Part shown: piece by piece, positions 9,009 to 16,944 of the stretch
Numbering within the stretch: the first letter of the stretch is position 1
Layout: every line of letters begins with the position of its first letter
DNA from: Sphingomonas sp. S-NIH.Pt15_0812
GTDB lineage: Bacteria > Pseudomonadota > Alphaproteobacteria > Sphingomonadales > Sphingomonadaceae
DNA: 64,000 bases
Reading direction: 5' to 3'
Assembly (NCBI RefSeq): GCF_003951315.1
Contig: NZ_QLJH01000005.1
Span: 62,001 to 126,000 of the forward strand
Notes under the pieces: model-generated
Seen by the model: only the letters and a program-made list of their open reading frames with translations
Told to the model about the DNA's origin: nothing
Database searches by the model: none
Program-made: the position numbers and the translations under genes

Positions 9009-9260
9009 ATGGCTGAGAATCCCCGCACCACCACGGCCCGCGAGACCGACGATCACGAACTGATCGACGCCGCCATCGCCGATTCCGACCCGGCGATCGA
9101 AGGCAGCAGCGGCGGTGGCCATTTGCAGACCGATATCGGCAGCCAAGCCGATCGCATCACCGATGTCGACGATCCCGAGGCGCATCTCCGGCCCGAAAAG
9201 GCCGATGCCATCGCCAACGACCAGGCCTATGATGGCGATCGGCGCGGCAATAGCGGCTGA
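9009..9260 (+). CDS. Small acidic hypothetical protein
   Basis: 83-residue, strongly acidic, apparently soluble and probably disordered protein (MAENPRTTTARETDDHELID at the start, RPEKADAIANDQAYDGDRRG near the end). The ATG at 9009 is chosen because AAGGAG lies 8 bases upstream. It has no signal peptide or membrane segment and no recognised domain. The EcfG-like promoter just upstream suggests general-stress induction. Function is unknown. Confidence 0.6.
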   Translation: MAENPRTTTARETDDHELIDAAIADSDPAIEGSSGGGHLQTDIGSQADRITDVDDPEAHLRPEKADAIANDQAYDGDRRGNSG

Positions 9261-9299
9261 CGGCTTGCCGTGCGACGCCGGGCTTGCGACACGGGGGCC

Positions 9300-10142
9300 A
9301 TGGAAGAAACGCCCACCCGCAACATCGCATTGCTGATCGACGCCGACAATGCGTCCGCCGCCACCATCGATCCGGTGCTGACCGTGCTGGCCGAACTCGG
9401 CACGGTCAACGTCCGCCGGGTCTATGGCAACTGGACCAAGCCGGCGCTCAAGGGCTGGCGCGACATGACGGTGAAGCACGGCATCGAGCCGCAGCAGCAG
9501 TTCGACCTGACCAAGGGCAAGAACGCCACCGACATGAAGATGACGATCGACGCCATGGACCTGTTGTTCCGCGGCAAGGTCGAGGGATTCGGCATCATGT
9601 CGTCCGATTCCGACTTCATGCCGCTGGCGATGCGCATCCGGCAGGAAGGCATTCCCGTCTACGGATTCGGCACCAGCCGCACGCCGGAGGCCTTCAAGCG
9701 CGCCTGCACCCGCTTCATCGATGTGGGGGCGCTGGCCGCCCGCGTGCCCGAGATCGCAACGCCCGCTCCGGCCCCGGCCGTCCCGCCGCAGCCACCGCGG
9801 GTGACGGCAACCGTACCGCCGGCCGTCGCCAAGCCTCCAAACAAGGATGTGCCGATCGCGGAGTCCCTGCCCCCGGCGATCGTTCCCAATCGACCGGCCA
9901 AGGCCAAGACCCCGGTCGATCCCGAACTCGTCGAGCTGCTGGTCGCAGCCTATGATGCGACCAAGCGGGATGAGAAAGGCTTCGTCTCGCTGTCCGCCAT
10001 GGGGCAACTTGCCGCCAATCGATCGAGCTTCGACGTCCGCAATTACGGCTATCACCGCCTTTCCGACCTGATCGAGGCCGTGCCCATCTTCCAGATCGAG
10101 CGGCGCGAGGGCGGCCGCTCTTTCGTCAGGCGGGTTCGCTGA
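9300..10142 (+). CDS. NYN domain protein with C-terminal OST-HTH (LOTUS) domain
   Basis: 280-residue protein of the LabA/DUF88 type. The N-terminal NYN domain (about residues 5-150, PIN-like fold) has acidic residues typical of a metal-dependent ribonuclease: LLIDADN near 9-15, KNATDMKMTIDAMDLL, and MSSDSDFMPLAMRIRQEG. A Pro/Ala-rich linker (about 160-210) leads to an OST-HTH domain (about 215-280, DEKGFVSLSAMGQLAANRSS and GYHRLSDLIEA), a fold that in other systems binds RNA. Start chosen at the ATG (9300) just before EETPTRNIALLID. Its RNA target and partners are unknown. Confidence 0.85.
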   Translation: MEETPTRNIALLIDADNASAATIDPVLTVLAELGTVNVRRVYGNWTKPALKGWRDMTVKHGIEPQQQFDLTKGKNATDMKMTIDAMDLLFRGKVEGFGIMSSDSDFMPLAMRIRQEGIPVYGFGTSRTPEAFKRACTRFIDVGALAARVPEIATPAPAPAVPPQPPRVTATVPPAVAKPPNKDVPIAESLPPAIVPNRPAKAKTPVDPELVELLVAAYDATKRDEKGFVSLSAMGQLAANRSSFDVRNYGYHRLSDLIEAVPIFQIERREGGRSFVRRVR

Positions 10143-10203
10143 CCGGGATCGGCTCTCACGCTTGCCGATAGGGCAATATCAGATACTGATCCACGATAGT
10201 TTG

Positions 10204-10222
10204 TAATGCGGGTGTCGCATTA
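10204..10222 (+). promoter_or_regulatory. Inverted repeat before the TonB receptor
   Basis: TAATGCG-GGTGT-CGCATTA, perfect 7-base arms with a 5-base spacer, ending 8 bases before the ATG at 10231. A second repeat, ATCAG-ATA-CTGAT, lies at 10178-10190. Either could be an operator or a leader structure. Confidence 0.35.
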
Positions 10223-10230
10223 TATCCATA

Positions 10231-12816
10231 ATGGCCCGATCCGACACATGGATTGTCGGGGGACTTGTTGTGGTACTGAATATCTTCCGCTTCGCCGGGG
10301 TCGGCGGGGCGTGCCTGTGCTTGGCTGCGCCGCATCTCGCCTTTGCACAGACCGCCGGCACCATCGCCGCCGAGGACATGGCAAAGGACGAGATCGTCGT
10401 CACCGGCAGCAAGCATGACGCGACCGGCATCGAAATCCCCAATTCGCCCAAGGCGCGCGCCGTCGTCACCCAGGATTTCATCACCCATACGGTGCCGGGC
10501 CAGTCGATCTTCAACGCGCTCAATCTGTTGCCCGGCGTCAACTATGTCGCCAGCGATCCTTATGGCGGCAATGGCGGCACCATCCGCATTCGCGGATTCG
10601 ATCAGTCGCGCATCGCCTTCACCTTCGATGGCCTGCCGCTGAACGACGCGGGCAACTACGCCATCTATTCCAGCCAGCAGATCGATCCCGAGCTGGTGGA
10701 GTCGGTCAACGTCAATTTCGGGGCGACGGACGTCGATACGCCGACCGCAAGCGCCGCCGGCGGCACGGTCAATTACCGCACCATCATGCCGACCCATCAG
10801 GTCAGCGCGATCGTCGATTACAGCCATGGCCGCGGCGAGATGAACCGCGTGTTCGGCCTGATCAACACCGGCGACCTGACCGCCAGCGGCACGCGCGCCT
10901 GGGTGTCGGCGAGCAACCAGCGTTACGCGCTGCAACCCTATGCGATCGTGCGCAAGAGCCAGTATAATGCCCGCATCTACCAGCCGATCGGGTCGGGCAA
11001 GGATTTCGTCTCGCTGGCCGGCTTCTTCTACCAGCACCGCAACATGGGCTTTGGCGGCATGTCGCTCGCCCAGGTCAACACGGTACTGGGCGGTGCACTG
11101 CCGATTGCGAGTGCCACGAGCGACCGGCCGTTGCGCGTCGATCTCACCCGCGCGCAATATGACCGGGTCCTGGATGCCAGCGCGCGATATCAGAATGCCG
11201 ATCATTGCACCCTGGCCTCCGGCACGCCGGGGACGGGCACGATGCAGGACGACCGCAAGCTCTGCGGCAATGTGCGCCAGATCGGCGTCAACCCGGTCGA
11301 CACCGGCAATGCCCGCTTCAACAGCCTGTTCACCCTGAACGATCGGCTCACGCTGACGCTCGATGGCGGATACAGCTACACGCTGGCCAATGGCGGCGGC
11401 TCGACCGTGTTCGCCGAAAGCGACGCCAATGCGGGCAAGGGCGGCGCCTCGCGCAACCAATATGGCCGGATCGGTGCGGGGATCGCCACTGGCCGTGACC
11501 TGAACGGCGATGGCGACCGGCTGGACTATGTCCGCGTCTTCTATCCCTCGAACACGCAGACGCACCGGCTGATCGGCATTGCCGGCCTGCGCTATGACAT
11601 CGACCCGTCGAACCTCGTGCGCCTGGCCTATACCTGGGACCGCTCCCGCATCCGCCAGACGGGTGAGGCCGGCGCGTTGCAGGTCGATGGAACGCCGGTC
11701 GGCGTCTTCGGCGGACGCGATCCCCAGGCGGCGGTACGCGACGCGACGGGCGCGGTACTCAACAAGCGCGACCGCCTGACCTTCGCCGTCCTGCACCAAG
11801 TGTCGGGCGAATATCGCGGCAAGCCCCTGTCCGACGACCTGTCGATCACGCTGGGGCTGCGCGCGGCGTTCTTCCGACGCAATATGAGCAACGCCTGCTA
11901 CACCATCCCGAACAGCAGCAGCGAAGCCTTCTGCACGTCGCAGGCCGCCAGCATCGTGGCGGCCGACAGCCGCACGGCCGGGTTCGGCGCGCCCTATACG
12001 GGCCGCATCCGGGAATATCGCGCCCTCCTGCCCAGTGCCGGACTGGTCTGGCAGATGGACCCGGCGGTCAGCCTCTATGCCAGCTATAACAAGGGCTTCT
12101 CCGCCCCCACCACCGACATCTATTCCTATGACGACAAGGCGATCTCGCTGAAGGACAAGGAAGCGGTGCCGGAAAGGACCGACTCCTACGATGTCGGCCT
12201 GCGCTATATCACCGGGCCGGTCCAGGTGCAGTTGGGCGGCTGGTACATCCGCTACGCCAACCGGCTGGTCACCACGACCACGCCGCTGGAAGGCGGCGGT
12301 ACGATCAGCGCCAGCCGCAATGTCGGCGGAGTCGACAGCAAGGGGATCGACGCGACCCTGTCGCTGATGCCCACCTCCTGGCTGTCGGTCTACGGCTTCG
12401 GCTCCTATCTGGGATCGACGTTGAAGGAGGATGTGCTGGATGGCGCGACCGGCAAGGTGCTGATCGCGACCAGGGGCAAGGCGCTGGTCGACACGCCCAA
12501 CTGGCAATATGGCGGCCGCGTCCAGGCGTCGCTGCCGTTCGCCGTGGTCGGCGTCTCCGCCAAGCATGTCGGCGACCGCTTCATCACCGACGAGAATGAC
12601 GCCAAGGCCGCCGGCTATACCCTGGTCGACCTGGATGCGCAGGCGACGCTGGGTTGGGCCGGATTGGACAAGACCTATCTCCAGCTCAACGTCACCAACC
12701 TGCTCGACAAGCGCTATTTCAGCAATGTCTGGTCGGCCCCGCGCATCGCCAATGGCGGGTCGCTGAACTTCGGCAACGGGCGCACCGTGATCGTCAGCCT
12801 GCACTTCCAGTTCTGA
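10231..12816 (+). CDS. TonB-dependent outer-membrane receptor
   Basis: 861-residue TonB-dependent transporter. An N-terminal signal sequence (hydrophobic to about residue 40, ending HLAFA-QT) is followed by a TonB-box-like DEIVVTG near residue 50. The plug domain spans about 65-190 (SIFNALNLLPGVNY, IRIRGFDQSRIAFTFDGLPL) and a 22-strand-type barrel runs to the C-terminal aromatic residue (IVSLHFQF). The ATG at 10231 has no clear Shine-Dalgarno sequence; an in-frame GTG at 10270 preceded by GGGGGA would leave a shorter, still valid signal peptide. Its position before the mannonate dehydratase gene suggests uptake of a sugar-acid oligomer, but this is inference. Confidence 0.93.
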   Translation: MARSDTWIVGGLVVVLNIFRFAGVGGACLCLAAPHLAFAQTAGTIAAEDMAKDEIVVTGSKHDATGIEIPNSPKARAVVTQDFITHTVPGQSIFNALNLLPGVNYVASDPYGGNGGTIRIRGFDQSRIAFTFDGLPLNDAGNYAIYSSQQIDPELVESVNVNFGATDVDTPTASAAGGTVNYRTIMPTHQVSAIVDYSHGRGEMNRVFGLINTGDLTASGTRAWVSASNQRYALQPYAIVRKSQYNARIYQPIGSGKDFVSLAGFFYQHRNMGFGGMSLAQVNTVLGGALPIASATSDRPLRVDLTRAQYDRVLDASARYQNADHCTLASGTPGTGTMQDDRKLCGNVRQIGVNPVDTGNARFNSLFTLNDRLTLTLDGGYSYTLANGGGSTVFAESDANAGKGGASRNQYGRIGAGIATGRDLNGDGDRLDYVRVFYPSNTQTHRLIGIAGLRYDIDPSNLVRLAYTWDRSRIRQTGEAGALQVDGTPVGVFGGRDPQAAVRDATGAVLNKRDRLTFAVLHQVSGEYRGKPLSDDLSITLGLRAAFFRRNMSNACYTIPNSSSEAFCTSQAASIVAADSRTAGFGAPYTGRIREYRALLPSAGLVWQMDPAVSLYASYNKGFSAPTTDIYSYDDKAISLKDKEAVPERTDSYDVGLRYITGPVQVQLGGWYIRYANRLVTTTTPLEGGGTISASRNVGGVDSKGIDATLSLMPTSWLSVYGFGSYLGSTLKEDVLDGATGKVLIATRGKALVDTPNWQYGGRVQASLPFAVVGVSAKHVGDRFITDENDAKAAGYTLVDLDAQATLGWAGLDKTYLQLNVTNLLDKRYFSNVWSAPRIANGGSLNFGNGRTVIVSLHFQF

Positions 12817-12831
12817 CGGCGTCTTGCACGT

Positions 12832-12872
12832 CGGCCGCATCCGCGACCCTTTAGAGGGTTTCGGTGCGGCCG
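12832..12872 (+). terminator. Long hairpin after the TonB receptor
   Basis: CGGCCGCA pairs with TGCGGCCG, CCG with CGG, and ACCCT with AGGGT around a TTAG loop, with small bulges. It lies 16 bases past the receptor stop codon. There is no U-tract. It probably ends or attenuates the receptor transcript before uxuA. Confidence 0.5.
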
Positions 12873-12898
12873 AACTATGGGCATGAGCCCGTCGTGAC

Positions 12899-12910
12899 GA
12901 TACCGGTACC
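12899..12910 (+). promoter_or_regulatory. Candidate LacI-type operator upstream of uxuA
   Basis: GATACCGGTACC, an imperfect palindrome whose complement GGTACCGGTATC matches the site at 34643-34654 (GGTAACGTTATC) at 10 of 12 positions. It lies 30 bases upstream of the uxuA start, where a repressor would block transcription. Confidence 0.5.
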
Positions 12911-12940
12911 AAATGTCCGGGCAAGCGACAGGAGAATGGG

Positions 12941-14125
12941 GTGCAGCAGGCCGACCGCAGGATGATGACACAGACGATGCGCTGGTTCGGTCCGGCCGAC
13001 CCGGTGGCCTTGCGCGACATCCGCCAGGCCGGGGCGACCGGCATCGTCACCGCGCTGCACGAACTGCCCAATGGCGTGGTCTGGCCGCTGGAGACGATCC
13101 TCGCCCGCCAGTCGATGATCCGCTCGGCGGGCCTGGACTGGGACGTGGTCGAGAGCCTGCCCGTCCATGAGGGGATCAAGACGCGGGGGCCCGACTGGGA
13201 CCGATTGATCGACGCCTATCATCAGAGCCTGCGCCATCTGGCGGCGGCGGGTATCCGCACCGTCACCTATAATTTCATGCCGTTGCTCGACTGGACGCGC
13301 ACCGATCTGGCCTGGGCGATGCCGGACGGCGCGCTGGCGCTGCGGTTCGAGCTGGAGGCGGTCGCCGCCTTCGACATCCACCTGCTCGAACGGCCCGGCG
13401 CCGCCGGCGACTATACGCCCGCCATGGTCGAGGCGGCCGCCGCCCGCATCGCCGGCATGGACGCCGAGGCGCGGCACCGGCTAGAACGGACGATCATCGC
13501 CGGCCTGCCGGGCAGCGAGGAAAGCTTCACCGTCGCGCAGTTCCGCGACGCCATCGCCGGTTATGACGGCATATCGGCCGACGATCTGCGCGCCAACCAT
13601 GTCGCCTTTCTGGAAGCGGTCTGCCCGGTGGCGGACGAGGTCGGCGTCCAATTGGTTGTCCATCCCGACGATCCCCCCTTCCCGATCTTCGGCCTGCCCC
13701 GCGTCGTCAGCACCGAGAGCGACGTGGCCGCATTGTTCGCGCGGGTGCCCAACCGTTCGAACGGCCTGTGCTTCTGCACCGGGTCGTTCGGGGTCCGCGC
13801 CGACAACGACCTGCCCGGCATGATCGACCGGCTGGGTGAGCGGATCGGTTTCCTGCATCTCCGCGCCGTCGCGCGCGAGGCGAACGGCGCGTTCCACGAG
13901 GCACCGCATCTGGAGGGCAATGCCGACATGCCCGCCGTGGTCGCCGCGGTCAGCCGGTTGCAGCAGCGCGAGGATCGCAGCATCCCGATGCGCCCCGACC
14001 ACGGCCACCAGATGCTCGACGACCTGACCAAGCGCACCAATCCCGGCTATTCGCTGCTCGGCCGGATGCGCGGCCTCGCCGAACTGCGTGGGCTGGAACG
14101 CGGCATCCTCCACGCGGATGGCTGA
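12941..14125 (+). CDS. uxuA: Mannonate dehydratase
   Basis: 394-residue UxuA, which dehydrates D-mannonate to 2-keto-3-deoxygluconate in glucuronate catabolism. The GTG start (12941) follows CAGGAGA. Family blocks are [66 protein letters not shown] and the C-terminal [10 protein letters not shown], which contain the His/Cys/Asp metal and catalytic residues. Length fits the family. A TonB receptor lies upstream, and a palindrome shared with the distant hexuronate transporter operon suggests a common regulator. Confidence 0.95.
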   Translation: MQQADRRMMTQTMRWFGPADPVALRDIRQAGATGIVTALHELPNGVVWPLETILARQSMIRSAGLDWDVVESLPVHEGIKTRGPDWDRLIDAYHQSLRHLAAAGIRTVTYNFMPLLDWTRTDLAWAMPDGALALRFELEAVAAFDIHLLERPGAAGDYTPAMVEAAAARIAGMDAEARHRLERTIIAGLPGSEESFTVAQFRDAIAGYDGISADDLRANHVAFLEAVCPVADEVGVQLVVHPDDPPFPIFGLPRVVSTESDVAALFARVPNRSNGLCFCTGSFGVRADNDLPGMIDRLGERIGFLHLRAVAREANGAFHEAPHLEGNADMPAVVAAVSRLQQREDRSIPMRPDHGHQMLDDLTKRTNPGYSLLGRMRGLAELRGLERGILHADG

Positions 14126-14441
14126 CCGGCATCGCCGCAGGAGGGTTTGGCGCGACCGGGGGCTGGGCGGTGCGGGAGGCGGAGACGCGGTCATGGTCGC
14201 GATCGACCTTCCACAATCCGGCGAAACTGGGTGCCTCCCGGCCTTCGACCGTGACCCATGAATGACGATCGTCGGGAATTCGGCGATCGTCCGCCGCCCT
14301 GGGTTGGGCAAAGCCATGGGGTGGTCGATGTTCCGGCTGTTGCCCCTTCGCGATGATGCAGGCCGATGCGACGCTGAAGCCCCAAAGCATGGCATCATCC
14401 TTTCGGTGCCGTAACGCCTTGACCATTGGCCGATAAATCTG
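14126..14441 (-). pseudogene. Gene-free stretch; possible SRAP relic on minus strand
   Basis: No intact gene is seen between uxuA and the SOS box. On the minus strand one frame reads MLWGFSVAS (from about 14391) and, further on, APSFAGLWKV (near 14210). This is the order of two landmarks of SOS-response-associated peptidase (SRAP/YedK) proteins (M.WGF ... FAGLW), but the conserved Cys2 start, the Asn-Ala/Val-Arg block and the HDRMP block are absent. It may be a decayed remnant or coincidence. Confidence 0.15.
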
Positions 14442-14456
14442 GAACATATAGCGAAC
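14442..14456 (-). promoter_or_regulatory. LexA SOS box of the imuA-imuB-dnaE2 operon
   Basis: GAAC-ATATAGC-GAAC on the plus strand, that is GTTC-N7-GTTC on the minus strand: an exact match to the alphaproteobacterial LexA box. It starts 17 bases after a TTGACC hexamer (14419-14424), so it overlaps the expected -10, and it ends 18 bases before the imuA ATG. Damage-inducible control of this cassette is established in Caulobacter and relatives. Confidence 0.9.
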
Positions 14457-14474
14457 AAATGAGTCGCTACAGCC

Positions 14475-15263
14475 ATGTCCCACTTTGCCCCTGACGATCT
14501 GCCGGACGATCCCCCCGCCAAACGGATCGCCGCGCTCCGCACCGCGCTCGACCAGGGGGTGCGGCCGCGCGGGGCCGGCGTGCTGCCGTTCGGGGTGGAT
14601 GCCATGGACGGGCGGCTGGCCGATGGTGGGCTGGCGATGGGCGGCCTGCACGAGGTCGCCGCCGCCGCGCCGACGCTGAACGACGATGCCGCCGCGACGC
14701 TGTTCACGGTCGGCATCGCCGCTCGCGCCGCCGTGCTCAAGGGTCGGCGCGTGCTATGGGCCCTGACCCGGTTCGACCTGTACGCGCCCGGCCTGGAACA
14801 GGCCGGCCTCGACCCCGCCATGCTGCTCTTCGTCGAGGCGCGCGAGGACAGCCAGGTGCTGGCGGTGATGGAGGATGGCCTGCGCCATGGCGGGCTGGCG
14901 GCGGTGGTCGGCGAGGTGAAGCGCGCTGACATGGTCGCGACCCGGCGGCTGCAACTGGCCGCGATGAACGGCGACGCGCCCGCCCTCCTCGCCCGCCACT
15001 GGCGAAGGCCGGCCCTCTGTCCGCTGGCCGAGCATTCGGCGGCGATGACCCGCTGGCGGATCGGCTGCGCGCCCTCGGTGCGGTTGCCGGCGCCCGGTGT
15101 CGGCCGCGCGCATTGGACGGTCGAGCTGACGCGCCAGCGCGGCGGACCCGGATTCACCCTGGAACTGGAGGCATGCGATGCGACGGGTTGCCTCGCTCTA
15201 CCTGCCGCATCTCGCGATCGAGCGGTTGCGGCGGCTGGAGCGACCACCGCACGCGCGGCCTGA
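14475..15263 (+). CDS. imuA: SOS mutagenesis protein ImuA
   Basis: 262-residue ImuA (RecA/SulA-like fold), accessory factor of the ImuB-DnaE2 translesion synthesis complex. Recognisable parts are PAKRIAALRTALDQGVRPRG, LPFGVDAMDGRLADGGLAMG, GLHEVAAAAP and RVLWALTRFDLYAPGLEQAG. It is the first gene of the LexA-boxed operon. Its 3' end overlaps imuB by 86 bases, a large overlap that implies coupled translation; the last roughly 30 residues are encoded in the shared stretch and may be poorly conserved. Confidence 0.92.
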   Translation: MSHFAPDDLPDDPPAKRIAALRTALDQGVRPRGAGVLPFGVDAMDGRLADGGLAMGGLHEVAAAAPTLNDDAAATLFTVGIAARAAVLKGRRVLWALTRFDLYAPGLEQAGLDPAMLLFVEAREDSQVLAVMEDGLRHGGLAAVVGEVKRADMVATRRLQLAAMNGDAPALLARHWRRPALCPLAEHSAAMTRWRIGCAPSVRLPAPGVGRAHWTVELTRQRGGPGFTLELEACDATGCLALPAASRDRAVAAAGATTARAA

Positions 15264-16944
15264 TCGGCCGGTCCGCACGGCGCTGCTGCCGGTGGACGAC
15301 GATCCCGGCGCCTGCTCGGTGCCGCGCGGCGGCGGCTGGCGGCCCGGCGCGCGCTGGGCACGGGGGGAAGCGATCAAGGCACTGCCGCTCCATCAGCGAC
15401 CGACGATGCGCGAACTCGGCCGCCGATCCGAAGCGGCCGAGCATCCGTTCAAGCACATGACGCCCCCCGCCCCGATCGCGCCGCACCCCGGGGAGCCGGG
15501 GCCCGAAGCCCGGCCGATGGTGCTGGCGGCGCAGGTCGGCCAGCGTCAGCTCGTGACCGCCGCCTGCCCCGCGGCGCTGGCGCTGGGGCTCGCGACCGGG
15601 ATGGCGGTGACGCAGGCGCGGGTGCTGGTGCCCGCGCTCGACATCCGCCTCGCCGAACCGGCGGCGGACGCGGCATGGCTGGACGGCCTTGCCCGTCATG
15701 CCGTGCGCCACTGGACGCCGATCGCCGCGCCCGACGGCCCGCAGGGCCTGTGGCTGGATCTGAGCGGCGTCTCGCACCTCCATGGCGGCGAGGCGGGGCT
15801 GTGTCGGCGGCTGCTCCATTTCTGCCGCCGGCTGGGTTTTTCGGCGCGGGTGGCGGTGGCCGGCACGCCAGGGGCCGCCCATGCGCTGGCGCGGTTCGGC
15901 GGGCAGCCCATCCTGCGGATCGCCAATGGCCATGAGGCGCAGGCGCTCCGCGCTTTGCCTCCCGCCGCGCTACGCCTGACACCGGAGGCCTGCACCGCCG
16001 CTGGCCGGTTCGGACTGGATCGGATCGGCGACCTGATCCCGATGCCGCGTGGACCGCTGGCGCGCCGATTGGGCCTCGCCACGGTGAGGCGGCTGGACGA
16101 GGCATTGGGTCGCATACCCGAGCCGATCGCGCCCGTCCTCGCCCCCGACACCCCATATGCCAAACGCCGGCTGCTGGAGCCGATCGGCACGGCGGACGCG
16201 ATCGCGCAGGTGGTCGGTGACCTGCTCGCCGATCTGGTCGAGCGGTTGCGCGACCGGGGACTGGGCGCGCGGATGCTGCTGCTGATCCTCGACCGGATCG
16301 ACGGGAGCGAGCAGCGGCTGGCGATCGGCACCGCGCGCGCCAGTCGGGACGCGGCCCATCTCGCCCGCCTCTTCGCCTTGCGCATCGACCGGATCGATCC
16401 CGGCGAGGGGATCGAGACGATGCGCCTCGCCGCGACCCGCACCGATCCGCTGGGCGCGACGGCATTGGGAGCGAGCCTGGCCGGGGACGATGCGCCCGCC
16501 GATGTCGCGACGCTGGTCGACCAGATCGCCGGCCGGGTCGGAGGGGCTGCGCTGTTCACCGCCGCACCGGTCGAAAGCGACGTACCAGAGCGCGCGGTTC
16601 GCCGCGCCGATCCGCTGGACGCGCCTGGCGGCTGGCCCGACTGGCCTCGGCCCGTGCGCCTGCTCCTTCGTCCCGAGCCGCTGGAGGCGGTACTCGCGCT
16701 CCTGCCCGACCAGCCGCCCCGTCGCTTCACCTGGCGGGGACAGGTCCATGCCGTGGTCGCGGGCGACGGGCCGGAACGCGTCCATGGCGAATGGTGGCGA
16801 CGCGACGGCGAGATGTGGAGCTGCCGCGACTATTTCCGCGTCGAGGACAGCCGGGGCGCGCGGTTCTGGCTGTTCCGGCGCGGCGATGGCGAAGACCCGG
16901 CGACCGGCGACCTGTCCTGGCATCTGCACGGGCTGTTCGGTTGA
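15178..16944 (+). CDS. imuB: ImuB, catalytically inactive Y-family polymerase-like protein
   Basis: 588-residue ImuB, the hub that bridges DnaE2 and the beta clamp in SOS mutagenesis. The start is the ATG at 15178 ([20 protein letters not shown]). The first catalytic Asp of Y-family polymerases, normally in a DMDAFYASVE-type block, is replaced here by [10 protein letters not shown], as expected for ImuB, which lacks polymerase activity. A palm/finger-like region runs to about residue 300, with HhH-like segments near 275-300; the C-terminal half ends in [19 protein letters not shown]. It is coupled to dnaE2 through a TGATG overlap. Confidence 0.95.
   Translation: MRRVASLYLPHLAIERLRRLERPPHARPDRPVRTALLPVDDDPGACSVPRGGGWRPGARWARGEAIKALPLHQRPTMRELGRRSEAAEHPFKHMTPPAPIAPHPGEPGPEARPMVLAAQVGQRQLVTAACPAALALGLATGMAVTQARVLVPALDIRLAEPAADAAWLDGLARHAVRHWTPIAAPDGPQGLWLDLSGVSHLHGGEAGLCRRLLHFCRRLGFSARVAVAGTPGAAHALARFGGQPILRIANGHEAQALRALPPAALRLTPEACTAAGRFGLDRIGDLIPMPRGPLARRLGLATVRRLDEALGRIPEPIAPVLAPDTPYAKRRLLEPIGTADAIAQVVGDLLADLVERLRDRGLGARMLLLILDRIDGSEQRLAIGTARASRDAAHLARLFALRIDRIDPGEGIETMRLAATRTDPLGATALGASLAGDDAPADVATLVDQIAGRVGGAALFTAAPVESDVPERAVRRADPLDAPGGWPDWPRPVRLLLRPEPLEAVLALLPDQPPRRFTWRGQVHAVVAGDGPERVHGEWWRRDGEMWSCRDYFRVEDSRGARFWLFRRGDGEDPATGDLSWHLHGLFG

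Noticed and set aside
10156..13179. 1007-codon open frame antisense to the TonB receptor
   Set aside because: No domain or signal; the plus strand has a complete receptor with plug and barrel.
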